Below are positions 51,247-61,920 of a stretch of 64,000 bases of DNA, in pieces. Under the pieces are notes generated by a model. It worked only from the letters and a program-made list of their open reading frames with translations. It had not been told where the DNA came from and did not search any database. Source of the DNA: Muscardinus avellanarius (lineage: Eukaryota; Chordata; Mammalia; Rodentia; Gliridae); NCBI GenBank assembly GCA_963383645.1, contig OY726578.1, positions 19,632,592 through 19,696,591 on the forward strand. Direction: 5' to 3'. The position numbers were made by a program, and so were the translations under genes. Each line of letters opens with the position of its first letter. Position 1 is the stretch's first letter.

Positions 51247-51959
51247 GGATTTGCTTCTTTGGGGGAAAAAAGAATCCTTTGCAGAAGCCTAATTGGGCAC
51301 CAAAGTAGAAGCCGGCAGGTGGCTCGGGGTCGGGCAGTGACCTAAGCCTTCCGCCCATCGCTCAGCGGAACGTGGCTCCCCCGTGACCCTCAAAGCAAGA
51401 GGGTCCCAGAGCGCGTGGCGGTGGGGACGCGGAGGCCGTGGAGGGGAAGGGGCCCCGCGGGGCTGCAGAGAGACCATCCCTCAGGCCCGGCCCGCACCCT
51501 CCCACTCGGCAGCTGGCTGTGTGCCTGTGCGGCGGCCCCCTGCTGCCAGATGCTCATTTTCTGCTTTCTGCCTGTGGCTGGTCTCCTGTTTCCATCAAGT
51601 TCCGAAGAAAAAGAATGGGAAAATATCGTGGCTCTCATGCCCCCTGCCTGCTGCAAAAATTGCCTTTTTATGAAAGTCCTTGTGGCTTCTGAAGTATTTC
51701 ATGGGCTCTCGGGGGCTGGGAGAGCCCTCACAAGGCCACCTGCAGCTTCCAGAAAGTTCTCTGTCTTTGCAAACTCCAGAAGGTCGGGGAGCGGGGAGCT
51801 GGGAGGTGGCAGGTGACCTTTGGGGAAGGGTCCACACTGGCCCTGGGGGCTGGTTCTCATGAGGGGGGACAAGGAAGTGAGCCAGGAGCTGCCCCCAGGA
51901 CCCCAAGAACACCGGGGCTCGAGGAAGGCCGCAGCGTTTCCCGCAGAGGGAAACACCCC
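51247..51959. other. unique GC-rich sequence
   Basis: Open frames without recognisable domains; no repeat seen. Confidence 0.4.
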
Positions 51960-52120
51960 CCTGCGCGGGCTGCCTGACCTCTCTGAGCCAGCTGCTCGCT
52001 GTGAGATGTTCGGTGGTCCCCACCCTGCCGGGGTGTTATGGGGATTAAACGAGAGGCTGTTTAGAGAGGCCCCGCGGGGCGCCCGCGACGCAGCGTGCTC
52101 TCAATGGGGCAATTTGCCAC
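51960..52120 (+). mobile_element. MIR fragment
   Basis: CTGACCTCTCTGAGCC, GTTATGGGGATTAAACGAGAGG (in part) and GCGTGCTCTCAATGG match the MIR core and 3' end. Confidence 0.6.
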
Positions 52121-52139
52121 CAGCCCACCCCGGGCCCTT

Positions 52140-52300
52140 TGAGTCGTCTTAGGACAAAACACTAAATTTCATGAGATTAAAATCTCTTTTTCACCTACCC
52201 TCAATTGGATAAAAGCTGAAGGCATACAGAGTTTGCAAGGAGCTTGGACCAATTCCTGCACGATTGCGCGGGGAGGTTTTAAAGGTAAGACACCCGCCAC
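52140..52300. promoter_or_regulatory. candidate island
   Basis: CTAAATTTCATGAGATTAAA, CCCTCAATTGGATAAAAGC and GCACGATTGCGC are unique and AT-rich. A CCAAT-type CAATTGG is present. Confidence 0.38.
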
Positions 52301-52430
52301 TGGGCGTGGCGGGCCCCTCAGCTGTCAGTGGTGCCCAGGGCCGGGCCCGGCTGTGAGGCCCCCATGAGGCCCCGCCACGCGCAAGTCAAGGGAAGGATCA
52401 ATGCTTTCTCTTTTAAAAATTAAATTTTCC

Positions 52431-52618
52431 AAGCCGGGCGTGGTGGCGCACGCTTGTCATCCCTGCGCTTGGGAGGCAGAGACAGGAGGATCGCATGGGC
52501 TCGAAGCCAGTTGCACGCGCTGGCTTAGGAGACCCTGTTTCCAAATAAAAATGTAAAAATAGGTCTGGGTGTGTAGCCCGGAGGTAGAAGGGCTTTCAGG
52601 AACCCCAGTACTACAAAA
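52431..52618 (+). mobile_element. MEN SINE, young subfamily
   Basis: Flanks AAAAATTAAATTTTCC (52,415-52,430) and AAAAATTAAAATTTCC (52,619-52,634) form a near-perfect duplication. The copy has the TCAGGAACCCCAGTAC end. Confidence 0.93.
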
Positions 52619-52701
52619 AAAAATTAAAATTTCCTTTTTTTTCCCCCAAAGTCAAGTTCTTCATAACATACAACTAGTTCACCTTCAAGAACAAAGCGTA
52701 T

Positions 52702-52898
52702 GCCAAGCGTGGTGGCGCACGCTTGTAATCCCCGCGCTTGGGAGGCGGAGACAGGAGGATCGCGCTGGTTCGGAGCCAGCCGCGCTGGCTTAGGAGACCC
52801 TGTTTCCAAATAAAAAAAATAAAATAGGTCTGGGTGTGAGGCCGGAGGTAGAAGGGCTTCCAGGAACCCCAGTACCACCAAAAAAAAAAAAAAAAAAA
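52702..52898 (+). mobile_element. MEN SINE, young subfamily
   Basis: AAGAACAAAG flanks both sides (52,687-52,696 and 52,899-52,908), and a poly-A tail of about 20 remains. It lies only 80 bp from the previous young copy, in the same orientation. Confidence 0.94.
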
Positions 52899-52957
52899 AA
52901 GAACAAAGTATACGCGCTGTATACACATGTATGTATACACACATACATGCACGTGTA

Positions 52958-52986
52958 TGTTATTACATAGTTCATGTGATTTATTT

Positions 52987-53021
<35 letters not shown>

Positions 53022-53075
53022 TATACTGGGGATGGAACCACACACGTTATTACATAGTTTGTATGATCCATTTTA
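52958..53075 (-). mobile_element. 5'-truncated SINE: ID end only, with long target duplication
   Basis: About 52 bp of (TTTA)n plus ATACTGGGGATGGAACCA lie between two similar 29-bp segments, each starting GTTATTACATAGTT (52,959 and 53,045). Only the tail and last bases of the ID half were inserted. Confidence 0.6.
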
Positions 53076-53288
53076 TTTTATTATTTTTTGCGGTACTGGG
53101 GGTGGAGCCCAGGGGCATTCTACCTCCGAGCTACACCCCCTGCCCTATTTTTTATTCTTTCTTTTGAAACAGGGTCTCACTGAGTTGCAGAGGGTCTCAC
53201 TAAGTAGCTGAGGCTGTCCGCGAACCGCGATCCTCCTGCCTCAGCCTCTGAAATGCTGGGATTACAAGCGTGCACCACCACGCCTGGC
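53076..53288 (-). mobile_element. MEN SINE
   Basis: GCGGTACTGGGGGTGGAGCC through GTGCACCACCACGCCTGGC, complete. Confidence 0.94.
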
Positions 53289-53351
53289 TTCTTACTCTTT
53301 ATTGTTTAGAGAATAATGACAAGAAAAATGTCCACACCTGTTCAGCACACA

Positions 53352-53357
53352 TACTAT

Positions 53358-53388
<31 letters not shown>

Positions 53389-53580
53389 TTTGTGGTACTA
53401 AGGATTGAACCCAGGGACATTCTACTTCTAAGATATACCCCCAGCCCTGATTTTTTTGTTGTTTTGAAACAGGGTCTCACTAAGGTACCAAGGGTATCGA
53501 TAAGTTGTTAAGGCTGGCCTCCTACCTTTGATCCTCCTGTCTCAGCCTCCCAAGTACTGGGAGGCACCACTGTGCCCAGC
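53352..53580 (-). mobile_element. MEN SINE with (ATTT)n tail
   Basis: (ATTT)n (53,352-53,390), then GTGGTACTAAGGATTGAACC through GGCACCACTGTGCCCAGC. The B1 half lacks its usual GGGATTACAAGCG. Confidence 0.9.
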
Positions 53581-53614
53581 CACGGAAAGAATTTTTAAAA
53601 ATATTTTCCATCTT

Positions 53615-53812
53615 AACCGGGCGTGGTGGCGCACGCTTGTAATCCCAGCATTTGGAGGCTGAGACAGGAGGATCCAGGTTCGCAGACAGCCTCAGCTACT
53701 TAATGAGGCCCGCCACAACTCAGTGAGACCCTGTTTCAAAATATAGAATAAAAAATAGGGCCGGGGATGTAGCTTGGAGGGAGAATGCCCCCTGGGTTCA
53801 ATCCCCAGTTTT
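53615..53812 (+). mobile_element. MEN SINE
   Basis: ACCGGGCGTGGTGGCGCACG through GGTTCAATCCCCAG, complete. Confidence 0.93.
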
Positions 53813-54104
53813 GCACAAAACAAGCAAACACCACCACCACCAGTGGGCATAAAGAGTGTGTGGGGTCCTGGCCATGGCCCGTGGGGGCTGAGCTGGGGTG
53901 CAGGCTGTGCAGTCGCCACTCCGTGCTCCCCATCCCTGGAGTCAACCAATAGTGGATGAAAACTGTGTGGGAAGGCGGCCTCTGTCCTGAGCCAACGCCG
54001 GCACTCGGTTCCCACTCTCACTCCCCGAGCAACGCGGCAGAACAGCAATTCCGATGGCATCTACAGAGAACTGGATTTTATGAGTCTTCTGGGGAGGGGT
54101 TAAA
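53813..54104. other. unique sequence
   Basis: No feature recognised apart from a short CCA run (53,830-53,842). Confidence 0.4.
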
Positions 54105-54314
54105 GCCGGGCGTGGTGGGCACGCTTGTCATCCCAGCATCCGGGAGGCTGAGACCGGAGGATCGCGGTTCGCGGGCAGCCTCAGCTACTTAGTGAGGCCT
54201 TCTGCGACTCAGTGAGACCCGGTTTCAAAATAAAGAATAAAAAATAGGGCTGGGGGTGTAGCTCGGAGGTAGAACGCCCCTGGGTTCCATCTCCAGTACC
54301 AAAAGAAAAAAAAT
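54105..54314 (+). mobile_element. MEN SINE
   Basis: GCCGGGCGTGGTGGGCACGC through CCATCTCCAGTACC, complete, A-rich tail. Confidence 0.94.
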
Positions 54315-54469
54315 TGAGGAAAGAGACAGGTAGGTTCTAAACAAATCCTCCAGATCTGGTCATCCAAGGGTGTCCTGGGACCAGTGGGGGTGACGGTGTT
54401 CCCCATTTTACTCAGTCTGGGCTACTCAGTTGTGTCGACTTTGAATTGCCCATTATAGCATGTATCTTT

Positions 54470-54472
54470 TCT

Positions 54473-54508
<36 letters not shown>

Positions 54509-54932
54509 GGGGATTGAACCCAGGGCAATTCTACCTTCAAGCTACACTCCCCAGTCCTATTTTATTGTTTATTTATTTATTTATTTATTTATTTATTTTA
54601 TTTTTATTTTTTTGTGGTACTAGGGTTCCTGGAAGCCCTTCTACCTCCGGGGTACACTCCCAGACCTATTTTATATTTTTTTTTATTTGGAAACAGGGTC
54701 TCTTACGCCAGCGCGGCTGGCTTCAAACCTGCACGATCCTCCTGTCTCCGCCTCCCAAGCGCGGGGATGACGAGCGTGCCCACCGCGCCCGGCTTATTTT
54801 TTATTTTGAAGCAGGGCCTCTCAAAGTTGCTCAGTCTCTTGCTGCGTTTCTAAAGCCGGCCTTGAACCTGTGGTCCTCCTCCCTCAGCCTCCCAGATCCT
54901 GAGATTATAGGCGTGCACCACCAGGACCGACT
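54470..54932 (-). mobile_element. nested SINE: young MEN inside an old one
   Basis: A (CTTT)n tail (54,474-54,508) and outer ID half (54,509-54,573) come first. A TTTA run and a complete young-subfamily copy (about 54,600-54,794) follow, then the orphan outer B1 half (54,795-54,932). The outer halves are visibly more diverged than the inner copy. Confidence 0.82.
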
Positions 54933-55042
54933 TCTACCTGTGTGTTTAATAATGCAGTGGCTAGGACCAGCAGCACAGTATATGCGGGAGGAGAGAAGTA
55001 GAGAATGGGGAGACAGGTCTTAGGAAACCGTCCCAGAGGCAG
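54933..55042. other. unique sequence
   Basis: Short; no feature recognised. Confidence 0.35.
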
Positions 55043-55220
55043 GCATGGGGACGCACACCTGTGATCCCAGGACTTGGGAGGCCGAGACAGGAGCTGGGTC
55101 AAGGTCAGTGTGCAGAGACTTGGCAAGACCCGATTTCAAAAAGTTAAAAAAGTAGGGCTGGGGTACAGCTCAGAGGGAGAACATGCCACCCCTCCTCGCC
55201 ATTCAATCCTTGGTATCACC

Positions 55221-55221
<1 letters not shown>
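55043..55221 (+). mobile_element. MEN SINE whose tail became an AAAG satellite
   Basis: GGCATGGGGACGCACACCTG through CAATCCTTGGTATCACC is an old dimer. The AAAG array starts at the first base of its tail. Confidence 0.85.
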
Positions 55222-55288
<67 letters not shown>

Positions 55289-55985
55289 GAAAGGAAGGAA
55301 GGAAGGAAGGAAGGGAAAGAAAGAGAAAAAGAGAGACAGAAAGAGAAAGGAAGAAAAAGAAAGAGAGAGAAAGAAAAAGAAAGAAAGAGAAAGAAAGAGA
55401 CAAAGAGAAACAAAGAAAGAAAGAGAAAGAAAAAGAAAGAAAAAGAAAGAGAGAAAGAAAGAAAGAGAGAAAGAAACAGGGAAAGAAAGAAAGGAAGGAA
55501 GGGAAAGAAAGAGAAAGAGAAAAAGAAAGAAAAAGAGACAGAAAGAGAAAGGAAGAAAAAGAAAGAGAAAGAAAGAAAGAAAGAGAGAAAAAGAGAAACA
55601 AAGAAAGAAAGAAAAAGAAAGAAAGAAGGAAAGAAAGAAAGAAACAGGGAAAGAAAGGAAGGAAGGAAGAAAATAAGGGAAAGAAAGAGAAAACGAAAGA
55701 AAAAGACAAAGAGAAAGGAATAAAAAGAAAGAGAGAAAGAAAGAGAGAGACAAAGAGAAACAAAGAAAGAAAGAGAGAAAGAAAAAGAAAGAAGGAAGGA
55801 AAGAAAGAAAGAAACAGGGAAAGAAAGGAAGGAAGGAAGAAAATAAGGGAAAGAAAGAGAAAAAGAAAGAAAAAGACAAAGAGAAAGGAAGAAAAAGAAA
55901 GAGAGAAAGAAAGAGAGAGACAAAGAGAAACAAAGAAAGAAAGAGAGAAAGAAAAAGAAAGAAGGAAGGAAGGAAAAGAAATAAG
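55222..55985. repeat. 760-bp AAAG polypurine satellite with ~170-bp higher-order unit
   Basis: The plus strand is purine except for scattered C and T. The landmark GAAACAGGGA recurs at 55,473, 55,641 and 55,811, and ACAAAGAGAAAC recurs likewise, so AAAG variants are organised in units of about 168-170 bp. The last two units are nearly identical. The Lys/Glu and Phe/Leu/Ser frames on the two strands are artefacts. Confidence 0.95.
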
Positions 55986-56652
55986 GAAATTGAACATGGG
56001 GACACACAATTAAGACACATTATGTAGAAATAAAGTAGAATGAGTGGATTCCACAGAAGTGTGATAAACCCTCCAGAAGGAGAGGGAAGAGGAGACTGCG
56101 GGGAAAACAGGTCAAAGAGACAGAGGCAGAACGGAAGAAAGAGGTGTTTCTGGCTGAACGACATTGTTATCCCAGGATAAACAAATAAACAAACAACTAA
56201 CCCACCGACGACCGGCACCACTCCACCTGGACGCCTCGTGCTGAAAACGAGAACACCAAAGACAGAGAGAACGTCACGCGTGCTACCAGACAGAAAGGGG
56301 CCTCAAAGGAACAGGAATCAGGCCGGTGGGCAGCAGACTGCTTTTCAGAACCAGGAGGTGCCAGGAAGCCGTAAACAGTATATTTAAGGTGCTCGGGGAG
56401 AATGACTGTCAGGTTACAACTTGGTAATTACCCTGCCCCCCCACACGATTAAATGATATAAAAAGTGGAGACAAAGCAGAGAAAGCGTGTTCTCCCGAGG
56501 TACTGAGAGACTTAGCAAGGAATGTGAGAGGGAACTGGAAGGAGCAAAGGCATCAGCAAATACACTTAAGAATCCAAGTGACCCCGGAGGCTGAGCCGTA
56601 ATGCCTGCCAATTAGGGCGATTTAAAAAATGAAGTTAAAATACTAGTTTTGA
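55986..56652. other. unique sequence, moderately AT-rich
   Basis: It could contain an old LINE piece, but I recognise none. No gene is seen. Confidence 0.4.
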
Positions 56653-56833
56653 GGCCAGGCGCGGTGGCGCACGCTTGTCATCCCCGCGCTTGGGAGGCGG
56701 AGACAGGAGGATCGCGCAGGTTCGAAGCCAGCTGCGCTGGCTTAAGAGACCCTGTTTCCAAATAAAATATAAAAATAGGTCTGGGAGTGTAGCCCGGAGG
56801 TAGAAGGGCTTCCAGGAACCCCAGTACCACCAA

Positions 56834-56870
<37 letters not shown>
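56653..56870 (+). mobile_element. MEN SINE, young subfamily
   Basis: The target duplication AAAATACTAGTTTTGA / AAAATACGAGTTTTGA (56,637-56,652 and 56,871-56,886) has one mismatch. The tail is (AAAT)n. Confidence 0.95.
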
Positions 56871-56872
<2 letters not shown>

Positions 56873-56886
56873 AATACGAGTTTTGA

Positions 56887-57667
56887 AATAAGTGGGGACG
56901 CTATTTAGAGGATGAAAAGACAAGCCACAGGCTGGGAGAAAAATGCTTGCCAAAAGACACGTCTGCCGGAGCACTGTTATTCAGAAGTACTCGAAGAATT
57001 CTCACGATAAGAACCAGATTAAAACGTGGGCCCACGACCCTTCCAGATACTTCACCAAAGCAGGTGTGGAGGGCAGCCAAAGCCGTGCCTGGTGACCAAT
57101 AGATAGACTCAAAATGTATTTTTTTCTTTTTTCTCAGAGAACGCAGTGCGTGCGAGATACGGTTTGAGAAGCTGGTGAAAGCGTAGGAGGGCTAAGCCTT
57201 TGATGCTTTCTGTTGCTCTGAGTAAAATCAAACTTCCACCTCGGTTTCAGAGTTTTGCCTGGTCTGGTCTTTGTGATCGTTATTTATCTGTTTTACTTCT
57301 CCTTCGTCTGCTCTCATTCCCCCCCCAGCAGTCGCACTTACGAACTCGAACGTGTGTACACAACGCGCATGCGCCACGCACTTCAAACACAGCGGCTTCC
57401 CCCGCCTTCTCGCACGCCCCCAGGGCTGGCGAGTCCCTTTGAGATGTGACTCCATCTTCTTGCGATGCCCACGTTCCTGTCTCACACAACCCCTCTCCTC
57501 AAATGGCTGAGCTCTGGCCCTTTGTTAAACCTCAGGGAAGGCCCCTGGATCCCCGCTTTGCAGTTTTCTTCCACCCCAGTCTTCAGGTTAAATGTTTTCA
57601 GGTGAATATTTGACCCTGGCAATGATTTTGTTTGCTTAGTGGGTTTTTTTTTTTTCCTCTTCATGTT
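56887..57667. other. unique sequence
   Basis: It holds an alternating ACGTGTGTACACAACGCGC stretch at 57,349. Otherwise no repeat or exon is recognised. Confidence 0.4.
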
Positions 57668-58075
57668 ACAGTTAGATATACGATGCCCCAGAAGAGCTCA
57701 TATGTTAATGTTCGGAGTTGATGCAATGAATCACGAGAATTATACTCTCAGCAGTGGATAAATCCAGTCTAGCAGGTTTACTGGGTGGTCACCTAGGCCA
57801 GCGGCGTGTGGAGAAGGTGGGTGCCTGGGCTGTGTCCTTAGGGACAGCGCTTGTGTCTCTTAGCTCTCTCTTGCTTCCGACTTTTCTGGTGTGAGAGCAG
57901 AGCTCTTGCTCCCTCTCCCTCTGGGATTCTTGCCGCCATGCCCTGAGCTCCACAGACCCGGCCTGCCATGGACAGAACTCCAAGATCTCCAAAATGCTAT
58001 GCGTAAACAGATCTTCCTTCTCTAGGTTGTGTAGCCAGTTGTGTTGGGTTATAGCAGTTGGAATGTTGCCTGAGA
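57668..58075 (+). mobile_element. MaLR LTR
   Basis: GATGCCCCAGAAGAGCTCATATG (in part) and GGAGTTGATGCAATGAATC open it; GAGCTCTTGCTCCCTCTCCC and GGGTTATAGCAGTTGGAATG close it. It is near full length with a typical MaLR order of landmarks. Confidence 0.7.
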
Positions 58076-58084
58076 TACCCCAGT

Positions 58085-58165
58085 AGACCCTCAGCTCCAG
58101 CAGGACAGGGCTCATGTCTGTATTCCCAGGGCCTGGAACAGGACTGGTTGCGGTCACTAACAGGG
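58085..58165 (+). mobile_element. L2 3' fragment
   Basis: CAGGACAGGGCTCATGTCTG and CCCAGGGCCTGGAACAGGAC match the L2 end. Confidence 0.5.
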
Positions 58166-58599
58166 TGACTAACTATCTGGTTTTTTCTTGGACTGTCCTG
58201 GCTTTAGCAACATAAGTCTTATGTCCCAGGAAACCTTCAGTCCCAGGCGAGCTGGAATGATTGGTTAGAGACCTGAGTGGTTAGAGCCTCATTAAATAAA
58301 AACACCCCCATTAGATTTTGATAATTAAATCGAAGGAAATAACTTTTATCACTTAAATAAAACTTATGTTTTACTAATCCCTTCTGCCTAGGTGATCTTA
58401 CTTGGATACTTGCCCACTGTGTACAGTCATTCACACACCCGGCTGCATCTTCTGGCCAGAGAGCAGTGGTCCCAGTGCCTGGTTCTCTGCTGGTGTTGCC
58501 CTGACCTGGCCGGGGGCTGAGAAACTCCAAACGCCTGAGCTCCGAGTGGTGAGCCCGGGATTAAGCTGCCTTTCTCATTTTGTAAAACCCGTGTCAGCT
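58166..58599. other. unique sequence
   Basis: AT-rich at 58,290-58,375 (GATAATTAAATCGAAGG); no repeat or exon is recognised. Confidence 0.4.
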
Positions 58600-58860
58600 A
58601 AGAAATCACAACAAGGGAAGGCAAAAGGCCAGGAAGATTGCTTTATTAACTGAGCTAAAAGGCCCAGTAGTGACAGCCCTGCTACCTATCAGGTAATTAG
58701 CGCCCTGGAAGCCTCCTTTGTCCCTGGCCTCAGACAGGAGAAGCCGTCCTTTGTCACAGGTAAGCAGCGCATTTTCCAATCAGCGGCTCTAATTGCCTGA
58801 TTGCGGCTCACACACCTGCGAGGGGCAGCCGTGCGGGGCCGATCAGGGGAGTGTAGACAA
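58600..58860. promoter_or_regulatory. candidate island
   Basis: GATTGCTTTATTAACTGAGC, CAGGTAATTAGCGCCC and CGGCTCTAATTGCCTGATTG are unique, with TAAT cores close together. Confidence 0.4.
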
Positions 58861-59181
58861 GCATTCCCCGGAGACCTGATTCCCGTGTCAGTGGGGTTGA
58901 GTGAGCATCCCGTGCCTGGTGTGCAGCCAGGTCGGAGAGCACGGGTGCCACCTCTTGTTCTCAGGTCTGGGCGGTTCGCCAGTTCCTTCCAAAATATCCA
59001 GACCTGACTGCGCTTTCCCCAGTGGACCTGCTTTCCCAGGGCATCGTGTTAAAATGCAGGTTCTGATGCAGTGGGTCTGGGTGGGGACGTGCTTTCTGCA
59101 TTTCCAGGAAGCTCCCAGGTGGCAGGGCTGCTGCTGGCCTGGGGTGCAAAAGGCAAAAAGGAGATGTTTAAGATGCAGGCT
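58861..59181. other. unique sequence
   Basis: No feature recognised. Confidence 0.4.
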
Positions 59182-59396
59182 TTGAGCTGGACGTTGTGTA
59201 ACACACACCTGTGACTCTGGTACTTGGGAGTCTGAGACAGGATGATCTAGGATTTGAGGCCAGCCTCTGTCATTTAGCGAGGTCCTCGGCAGCTTAGGGA
59301 GACCTTGTTTTAAAATAAAACAAGATGGAGGGTATAGCTCAGAGGTAGAATGTCCCTGGGTTCAATCCTTAGTATAAGAAAAAAAAAATAAACAAA
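59182..59396 (+). mobile_element. MEN SINE, old
   Basis: GCTGGACGTTGTGTAACACAC through CAATCCTTAGTATAAG, in part. It has many changes from consensus but a full dimer layout. Confidence 0.85.
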
Positions 59397-59411
59397 AAAT
59401 AGCGGGGTGTC

Positions 59412-59592
59412 TTAACTTCACTGTGGCAATCCAGAATAAATGACCATAGAGGAAGGAAGATGTATTTGCTCACAGCTGTGGAGATTTCAGGGGGTTTAGT
59501 CCATGTCAAGCCAGGTCTGAGGAGCTCAGGACACGGCAGAGGGAAGCCAAGAGGAAGAGAACAAGGTTCTGTTCTCTCACCACGGAGGCTGG

Positions 59593-59650
<58 letters not shown>

Positions 59651-59661
59651 GAGAGGAGAGG

Positions 59662-59703
<42 letters not shown>

Positions 59704-60302
59704 ACAGAGAGGAGGAGAGAGAGGGGAGAGAGAGAGGAGAGAGAGAAGAGAGGAGAGAGAGAAGAGAGGAGAGAGAGAAAGGAAAGAGAGGGGAGAGAGA
59801 AGAGAGGAGAGAGAGAGAGGAAAGAGAGAGGGGAGAGAGAGAAGAGAGGAGAGAGAGAGGGGAGAGAGAAGAGAAAGCAAGAAGAGAGAGAGGAGAGAGA
59901 GAAGAGAGAGAAGGGAGAGAGAGAAGAGAGGAGAGAGAGAAGAGGAGAGAGAGAGAGAGAGGAGAGAGAGAGGAAAGAGAGAGGGGAGAGAGAGAAGAGA
60001 GGAGAGAGAGGGGAGAGAGAAGAGAGAGCAAGAAGAGAGAGAGGGGAGAGAGAGGAGAGAGGGGAGAGAGAGAAGAGAGAGCAAGAAGAGAGAGAGGGGA
60101 GAGAGAGGAGAGAGGGGAGAGAGAGAAGAGAGGAGAGAGAGAAGAGAGGAGAGAGAAGAGAGAGAGAGAGAGGAGAGAGAGAGAGTGTGGCGTGCAAGGG
60201 GCGGAGAGGACCTTATATCATCCCAGGCCACTCCCCCAGGGGCCCCGCCTCAGCAACCAAGCCCTGCCTCCCACAGGGGACATTCTAAACCCCAACTATA
60301 GC
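59412..60302 (-). mobile_element. MST-type MaLR LTR carrying a large GA expansion
   Basis: GAAGATGTATTTGCTCACAG and GGAGGCTGGGGGAGAGAG lie left of the purine tract. GGGGCCCCGCCTCAGCAACC and GGGACATTCTAAACCCCAAC lie right of it. Read in reverse this is an MST-like LTR. The purine tract sits at the same place as the CT tract of the LTR at 42.7 kb. Confidence 0.68.
59593..60185. repeat. 590-bp (GA)n polypurine tract
   Basis: Pure GA/GGA on the plus strand, with a 53-bp unit marked by GCAAGAAG repeated at 60,028 and 60,081 and a further copy near 59,877. The Arg/Glu and Leu/Ser frames are artefacts. Confidence 0.96.
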
Positions 60303-60747
60303 ATGGGGACTTTGGCTGCCTCTGAGGTCATCGGGGCTCAGAAGTCCTGTCTTCCTCGGTCTCTGGGCAGCCCATTGCAGTGTGGGCCGCCCCAGCCATC
60401 AGTGCCCAGGCACTTGTCAGCCCGGGGCCTCCTCTGGCGCCTCCTCAGCTCTGCACACCACCACCCCGTCCACCACGGGGCATCACTGGTCAGCAGATGG
60501 AACTGGACTCTGGTCCTCGCGTGGCTGCAGGAACCTCATGGCTCATTTACAGCCCCGCTTGGCTCCTCAGTCGTGAGGGCAGAAGACACACGACTCACTC
60601 ACTGAAACGAGCCCCTGTGATCCCTCCCTTCCCCTTCCCCTTTCTGTATCGAAGTCCTTCTCACATGCACTAGAAAGTACAAATTTCTGGGGAGAATTTT
60701 GCATACATATATACACACCGTGTGACTCAGTTCAGATTGTTAGCCTG
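60303..60747. other. unique sequence
   Basis: No repeat or exon is recognised. Confidence 0.4.
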
Positions 60748-60958
60748 AAACAGCAGGTGCACACACATCTGCAATCCAGGTTCTTGGAAGGTTGAGATGG
60801 GAGGTCCACGGGTTCAAAGCCAGCCTCAGCAGCTTAGCAAGACCTTCAGCACCTTAGTGAGACCCTCTTTCCAAATAAAGAATAAAAAGGGCCGAGGGTG
60901 TGGCTCAGAGGTAGAATGTCCCTGGGTTCCATTCCCAGTACCACAAATAATAATAATC
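60748..60958 (+). mobile_element. MEN SINE, older
   Basis: CTGAAACAGCAGGTGCACAC through CCATTCCCAGTACC, complete layout, (ATA)n tail. Confidence 0.9.
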
Positions 60959-60993
60959 ATTAGTACGAGCCCTGCTGTGAATCTGAATCTCTC

Positions 60994-61081
60994 TCTCTTT
61001 TTATTTTTTTGGTGGTACTGGGGTTCCTGGAAACCCTGCTACCTCTGAGCTACACTCCCAGACACTATATATATATATATA
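60994..61081 (-). mobile_element. young-type MEN SINE, ID half only, with (AT)n
   Basis: GGTGGTACTGGGGTTCCTGG to ACACTCCCAGAC, then an AT run (61,066-61,081). The B1 half is missing, perhaps lost by slippage at the linker. Confidence 0.8.
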
Positions 61082-61689
61082 GGCAGCCGAGAGGCCAGGC
61101 TTTGGGGGCTGATTTGGAGCTGTTCACAGTGGCTGTAGGCTTTCACAGACATCTAAAGCTTCAGAGGGAGATGAGGTCCGAAAGGGAGAAGGCATAGAGA
61201 GGAAGAGCGGCAGGCAGGCTGGATCCCCAGCCCCACGCACGCAAGAGGGTCAGAGGTGAGCTGAGCCATGCCTCCCGCGCGCGGGCCTGCCAGGACCCAG
61301 TGCTGTGCCCGCCCGGCCTGGAAGGAGGAAGCCAGGGCAGGTGGGGTCTGAGCAGGTGCAGGACACGCTGCCAGATGTGCACCGCGGGCGGGGCGGTCTG
61401 CAGCTGTGCTGAGAGCAGGAAGACACCTGGGCCGGAGCAGAGGCCCTGGCGGAGCTCGGCCTGCAAAGCTGGGCCTGAGGAGGCCGCATCCAGGGTGTCG
61501 ATCGGTGGGGGAACCCAGAGAAGGACGGCAGGGCCAGAGGGAGCCGAAGGGTCCAGAGGTATCCCTGGCTTTGGTTCCGGTTGGAGACATTCGGCCGCGT
61601 GGGAGCTGGGCAGAGGTTCGGGGTCCTAGCGTGTGACTGGATGCGCCCCCATCGAGGGGCTTGGGGTCTATTTGTGCAGCAGTGCTATT
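61082..61689. other. unique GC-rich sequence
   Basis: Open frames on both strands lack recognisable domains. Confidence 0.4.
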
Positions 61690-61920
61690 ATGGGCTGTCT
61701 TGGCTCCCTCCCCCCTCAAAAGGCCTATGTTAAAGTCCTAAGCCGGGTACCTCAGAATGTGCCTGTGTTGGGAAACGGCCTTTGAAGAGGAGATGACGTT
61801 AAAATGAAGGTTTTAGGGCCAGAACCTGATTTCATCGCAGTGGTGTGGACACAGAGACGCCGAGCGGGAGCACGTGTGTGCACGGGGGACAGCTGGGCCT
61901 CCGTCACCAAGGGAACAGAT
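61690..61920 (+). mobile_element. MLT1-type MaLR LTR fragment
   Basis: CCCTCAAAAGGCCTATGTTAAAG, in part, with GGTACCTCAGAATGTGCCTG and GGACACAGAGACGCCG match the 5' and central MLT1 landmarks. It is cut by the L1 end. Confidence 0.65.

Noticed and set aside
55136..56221. Phe/Leu/Ser-rich minus-strand frame that looks like a membrane protein
   Set aside because: It is the reverse of the AAAG satellite, extended by chance on both sides; apparent hydrophobicity comes from TTTC codons.
59460..60605. 381-codon Arg/Glu frame
   Set aside because: It crosses a MaLR LTR and its GA expansion and has no protein family signature.
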